A stretch of 64,000 nt of DNA from Davidsoniella eucalypti (lineage: Eukaryota > Ascomycota > Sordariomycetes > Microascales > Ceratocystidaceae), in assembly GCA_004009845.1 (NCBI GenBank), contig RMBW01000010.1:413868-477867 (forward strand), in the 5' to 3' direction. Position numbers and translations under genes: made by a program. Numbering within the stretch: position 1 is the first letter of the stretch; every line of letters begins with the position of its first letter. The notes beneath the pieces were generated by a model, which worked only from the letters and a program-made list of their open reading frames with translations, ran no database searches and was not told where the DNA came from. Shown piece by piece: positions 1 through 15,000 of the stretch.

Positions 1-3000
1 GATCACCAGCAACCTCTCCTGACTGATGCTGACATAAAAGCTACCGGTGTTCGCGAGACGACGACGGACTTCGTCCAGACAGAGCAGAAAAGCACTAAGC
101 CTCATATTGCACTTGATATCCCATCTGACCTTGTGGCTGACCGGTCTATCGGTCATGATGTTGCTCCTGAGATACAACCTGACGAATTGCCTGCCATGTC
201 GAAGACTGAACTGCTCGTTGACCTTACATGGCCTGCTGCCGTCGATGTCGATAGCGGTGTGGTTGGTAGAACGCCTAAGCCTGCCATCGACCCTCTGTAT
301 CACGATTTGTTGATGCTGCCACCTAGCCAACCATCAACACCTGAGCCTGTTCATACCGAAGCTTTACCTCCTCTTCCTGATAGCAGACCCGATACACCCC
401 CGGATCAACGTCATGTGGAAATGCCAATATCTCGCCGACGGAACTCTGCCTACGACACCCCCAACCGGTCTCCTAGCAATACCGCTATTCCAATCGAACT
501 ACTTCGATCAAACCGCTCTGGACCGAACTCGCCTGCTTCTAGATCTTCCCCCTCTGGCTCTCCGGCGATGTACCGGCGATCCCGCCACTCGTCCATTGAT
601 CGTACCATCCGTGGTGCTGGAATGATTCCTCTTGTACTGCCACCACTCATGCGCCATGATGGTTCGAGTTTGCCTTCTGGCTCATCTGAAGGTAGCAACG
701 CCAGCGACTTGCCTCAGTTCGAGCGTGCTCGTTCCAAGTCCGAAAGCTATAAGAACGAACAATTTTTGACCAACATCATTCCCATTGATGATCATGGGCT
801 TTCTCGTCAGGCAGAACAGAGCACTAGACCGATTACTTCAAGTCTTGGCACTCTAGACGAGGAACGTAGCGTTGGTGAGACGGACCGTGCAGAAGATATT
901 GAAGTCACTGCCAAACCTACGAATGTCCGCCCCGTCTCTGCAGGTATTGGTATCGTACCAGAATTGAAGCCTATATTCCGTTCATCTGACACGTTTCGAC
1001 CAAAGTCCGCTGATGGCTTGCACGAGGTAACCCATCCTTCAAGCCATAGCCTGCGCGACCCTCTCATCGGCCTCGGTATCAACTATAGCGGAATTCCAGA
1101 TAACACAGCAGAGCTTGCTTCTCGTTCACAGTCTGCTGCTAGCTCTGCTGTTCTCTCCCGGGCTCCATCCGAGATTGCTGGACATGCTTCTTGGCCTCTG
1201 ACTCCGGTTCTCGACGGCCGTCCTGTGCAACCGGTACCTGGTGTTGAAGAACACCCGATTCCAGAGTCTATTACTGATTCAGATCAAGAGGAGACATTTT
1301 CTTCGCCTATCTCACAAGAGGAGGAGACATCGCATCGTGAAACCACCCATACGAAGGCTACTTCCGACCCCGTTCAACTTCATGAGACCTCTCAAGAAGG
1401 CGATGTGCTAGATGAAGCTCCTTTAACTCCTAAGTCGGACCATAGCACCGCTCAGATACGGCCGGTTATTGAGACTACACCTACTAGATCCTTTTCTAAG
1501 GCTAAAAATGCTATCGCTAGTGTTAGTGGATGGTTTGGTAGTCGAAGAAAGTCCGCTTCAAGATCTTCTGTTCTCGATGATGAGCCTGAAACTAGCAAAG
1601 AAATTGATGTGTCAAATTCGTCGAAGGCTTCCTTTGGTCAGCCTGTGCAGCAACCCGAGGCTCCAACTGTCGCCGCTGTCCTTGATGTGCGGACTGAAAG
1701 CCTTCCATCAATCACCCATGATACTGGTGTTTTGGCCGAGAAGGATGTTATTGTTACGCCTAAGTCTGCTTTCAAAGACGTACCTACAGATGAAACATAC
1801 AAGAAGCCCGTTGAGGCCGCTTCCATTGATGATCATAAATCTTGTGGTCAAGCTATCGTTCCTTCACAATCTATGAAAGACGCCGACGACCTGGAGTCTC
1901 TTGGTGATGACGTAGAGGCCCCTGCATCCCCATCCTTCACTGAAGTATCAGAGTCATTGCAAAGCTTCCCCAACTCACCCAGCTTGTCTAAATCTCAGAA
2001 GAAGAAGCTCAAGCGTAGACAGAAGAAGGCTGCTGCCGCTGCCGCTGCCGCCGCCCTTGCTACTTCTGCCATCATTTCTTCTGGATCTGCCGCTCTATCT
2101 CCTAAGATTCATGAAGAGGATGAAGAGTCAATGCCGTTCGAGACTCCTGACGAGACTCCGGCTGAATCTGAGGCCGATACATTTGCTTCGTTCGAGCCAT
2201 CGGAGAATGTTGAACATTTCGATGACTTTTCACAGGCTACTAATGCTTCAAAGATATTGGAGACTGATCCTAACTCGGATGATCAGCACAAATTTGTCGG
2301 CGAGGAAGTTGATGTCAAGACACCAGAAGCTACATTTGTTGCGGATGATATGTTGGACGAAGTTGAGGGCACTCCTCTCGAAGATGCTCAAGACGACCCT
2401 GTTATCACACCTACTCTTCTCCCTGCTGCCATGGTGAAGCCGGCTATCGAGATGGAATCTGTTCCTTTTATGATAAGCGAGGTCAATGATGATTCTGCTC
2501 CCATTGATTCAACTCATGGAGGTTACCAAGACTCCGAGTCGACTCACAATGCCATTGAATCCGTTGAAGGCAATGTTGCTGCTACCCTACCAGAATCCCA
2601 CGTAGCCTCCGAGACTGCAACTTCCGTTGGCCTAGCTCAGATGTCTCACGACCTCGAGTCTTCTATCATCCAGGATATCCAGCAAGATCGTCAAACTGAG
2701 CGATCTCAGTCTCCCGATGAACAGTTTCATGATGAGTATATGCCAACTTTGCCCTCGTCACATGATTTCTTGCTTGAGCGCTCTATCTCCGAGCATATAG
2801 CAGAAGTCTCACCGACTCTCACTTCTGTTCCTGAGCAACATCTAGATGACAAGTTTGAGGTTGCTTCCCTTGTTGTCGACGAGCGTGTCACTCCTATGCT
2901 CGAGCAACAGTCAGATGAAAAATTTGAAGATCCTTATCCTGCTGTTGATCCTGGCGCTTCTCTGCCGGAGATCCGTGAATCTACGCCTGAATTTGTTGCT

Positions 3001-6000
3001 GACGTCCCTCATGCATCTAAACTTGCTGTTGAGGATGCTAGCAATCTTTCAGATCACACTGTTCAAATCGTCGAGGACAGTCCCATTTCCCGAAACTCCG
3101 ATGCTTGGACCGAAGCTGCCCAAATGCAAGAACACACTGCCTCGCCCCCCATTGAGCGTGAGATAGAACGCCATATCGTGACTCCTATTGAGACATTAGC
3201 TCCTGTACTTAACGCTCCGGAGTATCCTGCTGTTGATGAACCTGCTGCTACACCTGCTATGGACGAGTCTGAGCCTACTTTCGGAGATGCTCTTGAACGC
3301 GACATGTCTGCTGAGCCTTCACTTGTGGATACTGGAAATCACAAGGACTACATTCATGCGCCCGTTGAAGTCTACCCGCACACTGAAGCTTCTGCTGACA
3401 TCCTTCCTGTTGCCGATCACTCTATCGAAGCACCCACTGAAGACGAGGTAGCAGTTGAGCTTCTTTTGGAGCACCCACGCGAAAATGAAGAACCCTTTGA
3501 AGCTCCTTTTGACATCCGTGATGCTGCCGACAACGCTATCGGGGAGTCTGCTGAACCCGATGTTGTAGTTGAGACTTCTCCTGAGCATCAATTCGAAAAT
3601 GAAGAGCACTTTGACGCCCCTTCTGGCATTCACGATGCCGCTCATCACTCTATTGTGGAATCTGTTGAGCCTGAGGTAGTAGTTGAAACTTCTACCGAGC
3701 ATCCATTCGAAAGTGAAGAGCACTTTGAAGCCTCATCCGATATGCGCAATGCTACAGATGTAGATGAGCCTTTGGAGTTTGTTAAAGATGCTGTTGATAT
3801 CATACCTGTTCCCCTCGAGCCTGAGCTTCCGCAGTCTGTTGATGCAATTCAACTTGAATCTTCTACTCCCGTCCAGCCTACTATTGAGGTTGCTCTGGAA
3901 CATGAGCAAATGGAGCATGGCAATACCCCCGAAGACTTGGTTGGTAAAGATCGTTCCAGCATTCTGGAAGAGCCTACTCATGACTTCATCGAGAATCCCC
4001 CCCATGAGCCTTTAGTCAGTTTTGAGCGTGGCTCTCCATCCGAGCTTGACTTCCAAGCACCCCTTTCGCCACAGCTTGATATTGGATATCATGAGGTTGA
4101 AAGCGCTAATTCTGTCGCCGAGGCACCTATTTCTCTTTCCAAATCTGAAGTTGCAGACACGGTTGATGAATACCCTTCTACTACCCCTCCAATCGATATT
4201 GGATATCGACTGACTGAGGATGCTGCTGAAATGCCTTTGTACAACGCCCCGGAACAACAGGCTGGTTTACCTGTTTCAGCAGCCCTACTCGAGCTAGATC
4301 TGTCATTTGATGGTATTTATAGTCCTGAGGAAGCCGTTCCAGTTAGCAACATTGCTGAATCTGGCCAAGAAACCATTCGACAATCTCCTCCTTCTCCGGT
4401 TTTTGAAGATGTTACGGGGGTTCCAGAGGTTTTGGACGTCTCGGAACCTGCTCCTCATGAAGATGTGGACACTCAGCTGTCTCTCCCTATTGAAGACTAT
4501 TCCCAGGTACAGACTACCTCTATCAACAACGACATAGTTCGAGAAACCAACCCTACGCACGAATCTGTTTCTTGGGTTTCTGACGAAATTAAGGAGATCG
4601 ATTCAGTTGTTCTTGCCCCTGTTGATGAGGTTTCTGAGGACGTTGCCTTTGCCGTTCAGGACGGCATTTCAGCGGCTGTCGAGACCTCAGATCGTGAAGC
4701 CGTTGACGTACCTGTTGACGAACCTGCCGTAGAGGAGACTGCTACTACTATTTCGGAATATACTGAGGAGGCTACTCGCCAGGTATCTGCCGAGGTTATC
4801 TCTGAACCTTTTGTTGAATCTTTTGTCGAGCCTATTGCGGATCCAGTGGATGGGTCAATCGCCGAGCCTGTGGCTGAGCCTCTTTCTAGACTTGTTCCTG
4901 AGCTTGTGGTTGATTCTATTGTTGATTCTGTCGATGGTGGTTCTGTTCCTGAATCTGTTCACGAATCTGTTCACGAATCTGTTGCCGTATCTATTCCCGA
5001 GTCTGCTGCTGAATCTGTTGTTGAATCTACCTTCGAGAGTGTTGTTGAGTTTCCTACCGAGCCCAATTTTGAGGCTGCTCCTGAATCAGTTGAGCCCATC
5101 ATCGAGGAAGTTCATGCTCCCAAACGCCAGTTTATCCCTATTGATCCAACATCCGCTATAGAGACAGAACCAGCTAGCAATGATGTGACTGAGACATTGC
5201 AGACAGATTCGCAGCAAGATACTCATAGCTTCGATCGTTCAATGCTCGAGAATCTTCCTAGCATCGATAGTGAGCCGGCCCCTACTTTTGAGGAGCGCTC
5301 GGAGCGTCTTCAAGGTGTTGGTTCCACCATCATTCTAAAGGATGCTTCGTACCCTGCGCCCGAGAGAAATCATGATTTCCTCAAAGTTGCCGGCCCAGTT
5401 GACTATCAAGAAGATTCCGGCCATGTTATTTCTCAACCCGCTGTAACTCCCAAAATGGATAACGGCGCTGGTTTTGATTTCACTCCTACGTTCGACAATG
5501 ACAACTTGTTCATTTCGGAGCTTGAGGATCAGGCGCATGTAAATAACCATGTTGAGCCATTCTCCCCCGACCCTTCCGAGAATGATGTCCGAATTCCTCA
5601 AATACCGACTACAGATGTCGGTGATGATATTGTCGAAGAGGTAGAGTCGAAGGTAATATTAGTCGAGACTGAGGCCAATAAGACTGGAGTTGATGAGACT
5701 GAGACTGTTGAGACTAAAGTCGATGAGATTGAAGAATTCGCTCACGAGTCTACTGAGAACGTTCTAGAAATGCCTTTGCCGGCATTGGCGCTTGAGCCTG
5801 TCGCTGATGAAGTATCACCGGACGTATCTGAAGCTGAATCCGAGCTTGCCTCTGATCCAACAAACTCCCATCTGGAGGTATCCCCCGATCTTTCAGAAGA
5901 CAACTTCCAAGATTCTTCTATCGGGAGATCTAGCGGCCCAGCGAATGATCTATTTTTCGAGAAGCCTGCCGAAGCAGACGTTGCCCATCAAGTTCCAGTC

Positions 6001-9000
6001 CAACACCCTGCTCATCCTTCCCTTGAGACGGTGATTGAGGAACCAACTCCCGTTTCTACTCCCGCTGATAGTAGTGTAGAGACCTTCGAGGACTTGTCGG
6101 ATACAGAAAGCTCTCCCCAGGCTACTACTCCTCGTACAACCTTTGGAGGTGTGCCTATTCCTGCCAGTGAGACTTTATCTCTAGTACCTGACTCACCTAT
6201 ATCTTCAGGAGATGAGGATGGGTTTGATGGGCATTCCCCTGTGGGGCTGGATGCTATTCCTGAGGAATCTGACGAGGCCTCTGTCACTGAAACTGACTAC
6301 GAAACTAGCTCTGAAATGGATCAAATCCAAGAAGATTCTGACGTTGCTTTGCCAATGGCGTCTTCTGATACCGATACTGCCTCTGGACTACCTGGTGATG
6401 ACATTGAGGTTGAAGTTTCCACGCCTCGTGCTCTAGTGTCCACGACTGGAACAGACTCTGACATTGATACTATCAGCATTGATGATTCTCCGTCTCGTCT
6501 GCAGGACACAGTCACAGCGGACTCTATTCCTGAGACTCCTACTCGTGGTTACTGGTTCGGTCGTCTGGGCAAGATAGGCCGACCTGGCTCCGCTCTTACC
6601 ACTGTAGCACCTGCTAGCCAGTTGTCGCCAGCTACGTCAAGACCTTCTTCTTCTTTGGCACCGCCCGCTATTACTAGGTCTGCCGATGACACCCACAGCG
6701 TCGTCAGTGACTCAGGTGTTTCTGATATAACAGAAGACGATGATAAATCGACAGTTGATGAGGAGCCAGTCGTGCGCCAGACCGGACAAACGACAAATGT
6801 GTATGGATTAGCATCTGCTACCTCTGCTCTTTGGAGTATCAATAGCCCCTTCAACAACAACCGTATCAATCTTGCTTCCGAAACGTCTATGTCTACTACC
6901 AAGACTTCGCCTGACCAATCAAGCGACGCTTTCTCAGATGCCATTGAAGCTGGCGCTTCCATTGACGATGATCGCGATTCTATAAAATCTTTTAGCGATG
7001 ACGTTGTTGAGTCGAGTAAGTTGACAATTTTCCGGGAGGGCATTCCAAAGTATTCGTTAACTAACATGATGATAGTTGACGGTGACGAAGACCCTCTAGA
7101 TGACACTGTGATGCCTGGGGATATCGATGAGGCGTCTCTTACAGAGGTTCCCACTCAGTCTGAGGAAAGCTCTATCTCAGATAACCACACAGTGCAGGCC
7201 GTTGAACAAGAAACTATAGAGGATGTAGAAGTAGCTGTTGAAACCGAATCTCTCGCTGAGCCTATGTCTAGCTCGACTGACAAAACTGCTTCTGAACCTG
7301 CTATCGATGATTCACCAGCTGTGGAAGCTCCATCAACACCACCGAAAGCTGGCCGTAACATGCGCCTCGGCTCACTTACTTCTGCGGACTTTCATATGTC
7401 TGCTGGCGATACCCCTAAGTTTGAGAAGGAGCTTGACTTTCACCACCGCTCTGAATCTCCCGGGCCTTCACTGCTCCAGTCTACCCAGGAGCCCTCATTC
7501 CATCACGACGACCTGAGTGTCGAATCACAAGATCAAAATGCCTTTACAGCTGCACCTCAGGTTGTGGTAGATGAAACTGGTGATTCGCCTGCTATTGAAG
7601 AGTCTAATGTGCCAACTATCGCCATTGATTTTGCTACTACACCTACTCAACTCCCCACTAACCCTGCCTCGGAGCCGCGTCATATGTCTTTAGCCGAGAA
7701 GCATCATTATGACAATTCGAACATGCTACATCTACCACATGCCGCGTCTGGTCGAGACCTCTCCTTTGATTTCACTCACTCGACCGACCTAAAGACGCCT
7801 CTTGTTGAGAATCCTGATGCTTTCAAGGCCACAGAGCCATCGTTCAATTCACCCACTCCCGGGCAATATGACGAACCCACCTTCCACTCGCTATCCGAGA
7901 TGCGTCTGAGAGAGCCTACCTTCCATGAAGACCCACGAGGCATGACGAAGACACCATCTCTGGACACTGGCGCTTGGAACTTACCACACGATCCTATGCC
8001 CATGGCATCTACCGGTACGTGGCTAGCCCACTACTCGAACCCCATTTCTATGTTCCTACTGGATACAATACTAACTATGACTAACTACAGATGTGTCCTT
8101 TGCCTATAATGAAGGTGCTAGCATATTTGGGGATGCCGTGACAGGAAATGAATATTATGAAGGACATCAGGCTGTACCCAGCCCTGTTGCTGGCAAAGAA
8201 GGAGAGCCTGCTACAAATGGTAGGTTCTAAAATCAGGCGATGTTTACACGCACACACATACTGTTGATTTTATGATGCAAGTTGGAGGGAAAACAAGCAA
8301 AGAAAGGAAGGCAAACACTTTTATGAGAAACATGTGACTAATATGAACAACGAAACTAAAGTTTATGACCACGAACCTGCTCCAGTCAATCCAGCCAAAG
8401 ACCAGGCGCCAGAAGTGGCGTCTGTGGCCCAGAATGAAGAAGAGAAGGGACACGAGATTCCTAGCGAAATCCTCTCTTCTCTTCATGATTGTGAAGGGTC
8501 CACAGAAGAAGAACTGCAGAAGGAAGAAGTAGTGACAGCAGTAGCCGACCAGACACCAGAAGACCCTGAAGTATCTGCTGTCACTGTTCTTTCTAGTGCT
8601 GATGCGGCTACTCCCGCTACGGAGAGTGCTGTTGTGTATCACCAGCTAAATCCTGAGCAGGACAGCAAAGCGGCCTCTGTTACATTGACTGAGGGTGCGA
8701 ATACTGTTTCTGGCCTCGAATCTCAAGTAGTACATTCGGGTAAGCATTTCATGCATCCATAAGCAAGCCCCCCGATCCCTTGTGCCGGCCAAATGCCTAA
8801 ACGCTGTGATGCTTCATGGGCTATTTGCTGTAAGGGCTGGCAAATTGAAGCACAGCAAGTAAATTTGGGTGGTTGGACACAAACCTGGTTTGTTGGGGCT
8901 GTAATGGAGTTTTTCTTTTTTTGCCTTTCTGATAACTATGCATACTGACGTCAACCTGCAGATTCTACAGCGGCCCAGACTGGTGCCACGACCACTCTAA

Positions 9001-12000
9001 AGGAAGAACATGAGGAAACTTGCGAGATTTCTTTGGGAGACACGCATGAAGAGACGCACGGTGAGTTGGCAATTGTCTCAAAACGGACCCAGGGATCTAC
9101 GATCAATGGCGACCCAATATGGAAATGGGAATATACTAACTATATCGGTGTTACTGCAGACCAAGACCTGCCACCACTTCCCATTGAAGAAACAATTAGC
9201 GATGCCGTCGAAACTGCTAGCGTTAGCACTGTCGATGACACTGTTTATGACACCTCGGCGGGCGCTACCGTCACGCCTCGGGGTGAGGACTCCTCTGTGC
9301 TACCCGAGAGCATCGCTGTTGTTGATCAGCATGAAGTCGACGATGTCCCACCCCCCACTGATGTTGACGAGATTGATGTCGATGTTGCCACTGATGTTGA
9401 GGCTGATGCTGTCTCTGTCTCTTCTGCCGAGGAGCTATATGATGATGCCGTTGAGACTTCTGACCGCGAAGAATACATTGCTCCGACGCTCGTCGTTGAT
9501 GCTAATGTAGATATTCCTACTCCGGATCCAACCACCGATGGGCCCATGACCATTGCCTTGCCGCTATCTCCAACTAGCTCCGAGCCTACAACAGTTCCTG
9601 CTACTTTTGAAGAACTAGCTCATGAGCTTCCTTATGCCGATGATGCTTCCCCTGATGATGCTATCCCCGAACCCATCGTTACCGAGGCGCCTGTTGTGCT
9701 CCAAGAGGTCGACAATAACCAAGTTGTGTCTCCTATCGTTACTATCAAAGAGCCTATGCTTGAGAACGCTGTTTCTGTTCACGAAGAGCCCGCATACACC
9801 TTGCCACGAGATGATGCTGTTGAGAACATTGAACTACCTTCGTACGAAGCTGCTATCGTCCCGGAGCCCATCGTTTCCGATGCCACTGGGGATGAAGAAC
9901 AACCGACTATCCCCATGAATGAAGTCACTGACTTTGAACCCACCCCTCTCGATCAAGATTTTATCGACGAGGCCATTGTTAGCCATTCTTCTACCGCCGA
10001 ACCTGTTTCTGAGCAGAGTGTCGTTTCCGAAGTTGAAGTTCTATCGGAACCTCAGCACGCCGTTACTCCCGACGAAGACTCTGTCCCTGAAACTGAGACT
10101 CAGGAACTACGTTCTATTCCTGAGCCTAGAGTGCCTTCTCAGCCTCAAGTGGACTACCCTGTCTCAGAGGAACGTTTCGATGGTGCACAGGAAGCCATTG
10201 AACCTGCTCCAGTCGATATGTCAGTGCAACAAGAGGTGCAGCCGGATTCTAAGTTGTCGCCAACGAGCGATACTGATGCCGTTGTTGAGGATGTTGATAG
10301 TGTCGGCGATGCCTCCATGATAGATCTTGTTGTATCTGAGGCATTCGCTGATTCTACTATCGAGGAAGAGCATCCCGAAGTTGTTACGGAAGCCACTGGC
10401 CTGGTTGAATCTAGGGATGTGGTCGAAATCATTCCTTTGCCTGCCCTTCCTGTTGAGGAGCCTATTCCTGCATCGCCTAACGCTAGCGAGGCCACTTCTG
10501 TCAACTCTCCGACTTTGTCTAAGAAGGAACTCAAAAAGCTTAAGCGGGCTGAGAAAAGACGTCTCAATGCTCTCGCGGCTAAAGCCGCTGCTGCTTCCCT
10601 TGTTGCAGAGACAGCCGGATCCGTCCAAACAGGTCATGAAGTTGAGCAGCCAACTACCATCGCCGAGCAGCCTACCCCTATAGACGAGTCTCCCGCCACA
10701 ATTGTTGCTCCGGTTGTCGATACTTCATTGCCCGAAGCCGTCCGGGATATTGATCATCAAGAAACAACTAGATCTTTCATATCCCCTATTGCAGACAATG
10801 AAGCTGACCCTGCAGTTGAGACTCAGGATGTTACTGTTGAAGCTCCTGCTGTTCCCAACATAGCAGAGGAAGTTGATGTTGTTGAAGAGACTCCCGAGAT
10901 TGCTATCGAGCTGCCCGAGATCGAAGAGATTGCCCAAGACGCCCAGGTTGAGGATGCTTCTCCCTTGATTGATACTGTTCAGGAGGTGGTACTGGAGTCC
11001 ACCGCCGTCGAGTCAGAAGACCCTTTGTCTACCGATGATGCTCTTATTCTTAAGGTTGTCCACGCCAAAGACTCGCAGGATAATTTCATTGAACCAGCTC
11101 GGTATATACAGGAAGGCACTGAGATTCCCCAAACCACCCCAGTATTTAGTCCTGCAGAGGTCCATAAATCTGTATCTGATGTGCTTGAGGAAGATGCTGT
11201 GTCTGTCCAAACGATTGCTAAATCGGTCTCCGAAGAGCCTGAAGAGCTACTGGTAATCGAACAGCTCTCTGTACAGGAGGAGCCCACCACTAGCGAATAT
11301 CTACCTTTCGAAGATTCAGTGGTCATGAACCGGGATATTGTTGAGATTGAGGATGCCCCGCTCTCCACTTCTTTTGAGGCTACCCGTGAACAGCTTGACG
11401 TGCCTGAGCAGATTCCTATTTCTATGGGTGATGTTGAACATGTCATTGAGGATGACGCCCAGTATGTTCCTACAGTTGATGTTCCAGCTGAAGATTTCAT
11501 CATTCAACACCAGTCTGCCACCGAGGAGATTTCTCTTCCAGAGTCTGAGTTAGTCGTTGAGGTTGCTAAGCCCATATTGGAATCTATCGTGGAAGAGACC
11601 ATTGAACAGCCTACCGAACAACATCTAGTATCTCGTGATGTACCTATTGTCATTGATGATATGGACGATGATGTTGAGATCGAAGATATCACCGAAGCTG
11701 AAATCCCCTTTTCTGATAGAGCTGTTGAATACCTGCATCCACAGGCTATTATTGAAGAGCCTGCTGAGCAAGACCTGTCGACTTCACCTGACGCTACCCC
11801 TTTCATGGATACAGTCTTCACAGCTTCACCTCGTGCAGTTGACGAGATCGAGGCTTTTGAAGTTGCCGAAGATGTTCAAGCTGATACTGAGTCTATCCAT
11901 GAAGAGTTGAACGTGGTCGACGAGATCACTGAGATGCCTGAAATTGCTGTTCCCGTTGAAAGCAATAGAGAAGATAAGGATGAGAAAGAGCCTAACATCG

Positions 12001-15000
12001 CGGATCATGATGCCCATGCCGCCAATCAAGAGGTGGAGGCCCATCTTACCGAAGAGCTACTTCCATGCGATGATGATGATATTCCTTACCTCGACGACAA
12101 CGAAAATCTTCCCGAGGAGCCTGTCTCCACTGCTGTGAAAGAAACAAGTGATATTGACACCCAGACACAGCCTGCCGAGAGCCAATACCATACCGAGACA
12201 ACTCTAGTGCCATCTCAGGAGTTTGCCAGTGGCCTATTCGGCTCCATGGATTGGTCAAAGATGGTAGCATCTAGGCAGCCAATTACTCGTGATTATCACA
12301 CAGACATCGCTGAATCTGCTGTGGTTGTTGAAGAATCTACCCCTGCTGCTGAAGAGCTTGCACCGGCCATCGAAGAAGTGCCTGTTCCTGAGTCTATTTC
12401 TGCCCCTATCGCCATTGAAGATCCGCAGACTTCTTCCAACACCCAGGCCAAGACCGACGATGCTCCTGTCTCTGCACCTCAAACACCTGTACAGACGATT
12501 CGCGATGACTGGATGCCTATGAACAACAAAAAGAAGAGAAGAAAGAACCGCCGCAAATCTTCAGGATCATCCATTTCTTCTATATCATCTGAAACTCGCG
12601 AGATCATCATATCTCCTGCTGTTCATGATGTTCCGCCCTTGCCTCCGCTAGAGCTCATTTCTGACAACAAGGTCTCCGTCGATGAACCTCAAGTTGTTGT
12701 TCAGCCCACGATTGCGGATCAGCCCATGTCCGAAGCTCCTGCTCCAGATATCGTCAACTCTGAACCTCAAGCCTCCCTTGGCACAGATATCGTTGTCCTT
12801 GAACCCGAAGTTTCCCTCGACACAGAACAAACTGGGTTGACTCCCCAGGAAGGTGAAAAGGAATCTTCCAAGTCTCTCGAGCCTCCCCATCCGATCACTG
12901 AAGAGACCCCCCAGACTTTCGAACAAGTTTCTATAGTGGCTCCCGCTATCATAATTCCCGAAGAAGCTGTAGACACCAGCGATCTCATCAAAACTCCTCG
13001 CTTAGGTCCCGAGTCTATTCTGTTCAGTGAAGTGAATGAACCCAACTTTGATCACGATGATATTCTCGGCGATTCAGTTGATATATCCTTCTCTGCCCCG
13101 ACTTCCGTTGTCGCAGAGAACTTTGAAGAGCCCGTTGTTGATAAGACTCCTCTGCCAATCGCTCCTATCGTTGCTGCCGTTGTCGCTACTGGTGCCATTA
13201 TCGCTGCTACTAACGATTCCGACAAAGAGAAAGAGAAAGAGCCTGAAGCTGCTGAACCAGTTCTACTCACTGTCAAAGAACCAACGCCTTCTACATCGCG
13301 GGCTCCAACTCCAGGCGTCTCGGCCGAATTTGTCAACGACTCTTGGATGCCAAAGCCTAGCAAGTACAGACAGCGCCGTCGCTCGCGATCTCGTTCTCGC
13401 GGAAGTATCGACCTGTCCAAGGTTGATCTCAGCATAGAGGGAATGATCACCTCACCTACGGATTCTCGTGGTCGCCTCAGTCTACCAATTCCTCGTGAAG
13501 TGGCCCTTGATCAAGCCAAGCCTGCCGAGCCAGAATCCTCTGATATGACTATCGCGGTCCCCGGTGCCTTTGAGCCTGGCGTCGCCGCCCCTCTTGAAGT
13601 TCTGGAAATGTCGCAACCTGACCGTGAAATTATTGCCGAGAAGCCTATCTCTGAAGCCAAGCCTATTACTAAGCCTACCGAGACTGTGGTATCACCGTCA
13701 AAGATGTCAGGCTTCTCAAGCTGGCTGAAACCTCTTTGGGACTTCTCGAAGACTGAAATGCAGGCACCTGAAGCGTCAGCCAAGGAGGCTATAGCTGCCG
13801 TCGAAACTCCTACCGCTCTGCCTATTTCTGAACCTGAACCCGTGGTTGAAGAGACAGTTGAGAAAGAGCCAGTCGAACCTTTGAAGGATGTCTTGCCTGA
13901 TGAAGCCTTTGCTTCCGAGTCCCGTGATGTTATGCCGGAGCTAGCTGTCAGTGAAGAAAAAGCCAGTGATGCTGCTAGAAGAAAGCGTCGAAGCCGGAAA
14001 AGTGCTTTGTTTGATACTAATGTCGACATCGACGTTGACATTGAGCCTTCGGCCGTTTCTCCTACTAAACTTACCCTCGAGGCTCTGGACGAACATGCTA
14101 GACAAGTTTCCCCGCCTTCCTCGCCTGACAATCGACGAAATGCTGCTCCTGCCATGGCTGGCGCGATCTCAGAGCTTGCTCCCATGTCCGATCTCGAAAC
14201 TGAGTACATTTCCTCTGAGCCTCTGCCTGCCCTTCCACCCCAGTTCTCCATGGTGCCGGATGATAACGACGATGAACTCGATTTCGCTTCATCCAAGTTC
14301 ACGAAGCGCAAGAACAACAACAGACGCTCCCGTGGTGGTCGTCGCAGCCTCCTTCTCGACGTTGAGACTGTAGCGGAAGTGACCGAAGACGAGAGACCAA
14401 GGACCCCCCCGACTGTGCCGTCCGCTATCGACACCTCATCATCGCCAAGCCGTATCAGAACCCTTCCGTCTCGTGACAAGGGCCGCAGTATGGAGTCCAT
14501 CATCTCCGAATACCCATCTTCGCCACCACGCCTCAACGATGGCGCAATCTCGGTCATGCCCGACTACGATGATGAAATTGGCTCTGAAAGCAACTATCCC
14601 CACCGCAACCAAGCCCGCAACGCATCGTTCCTCACTGAGATCTCAGAGACACCTTCTGACAGCGTGACGGGTGGCAACTCACAGTGGTGGAACAAGGACG
14701 AGGAAGAATCCAGTGACAAGCCTCTTGTATCGCGCATTCCCCTCAAGCTACCAGAGCAGTGCCCACGGACGCCGTCTCCCTCGCTAGTTCGGCCTGCCTC
14801 TCGTCAGCAGATGTATATGCATAGTCTGCGAAACCCTGATGGCGAGAAGCCACGCCGTCCACGCGAGATCAGCTCGGGCAAAACAGATGAGCCACTGTTG
14901 GGCTTGCGCCGTGCAGGCAGCACCATATCGAACCGCAGCATGGAGATCGAGCAGGCCGGTAAAACTGTGACCTGGCGACAGTCTTATGTAGCGCGTGCTA

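Noticed and set aside
13511..14557. A 348-codon open frame on the - strand inside the giant gene
   Set aside because: It is antisense to a continuous coding exon, is Ser/Gly-rich from reversed Ser/Glu codons, and has no domain. The same holds for the 201-codon frame at 6549-7154 (-) and many shorter ones.
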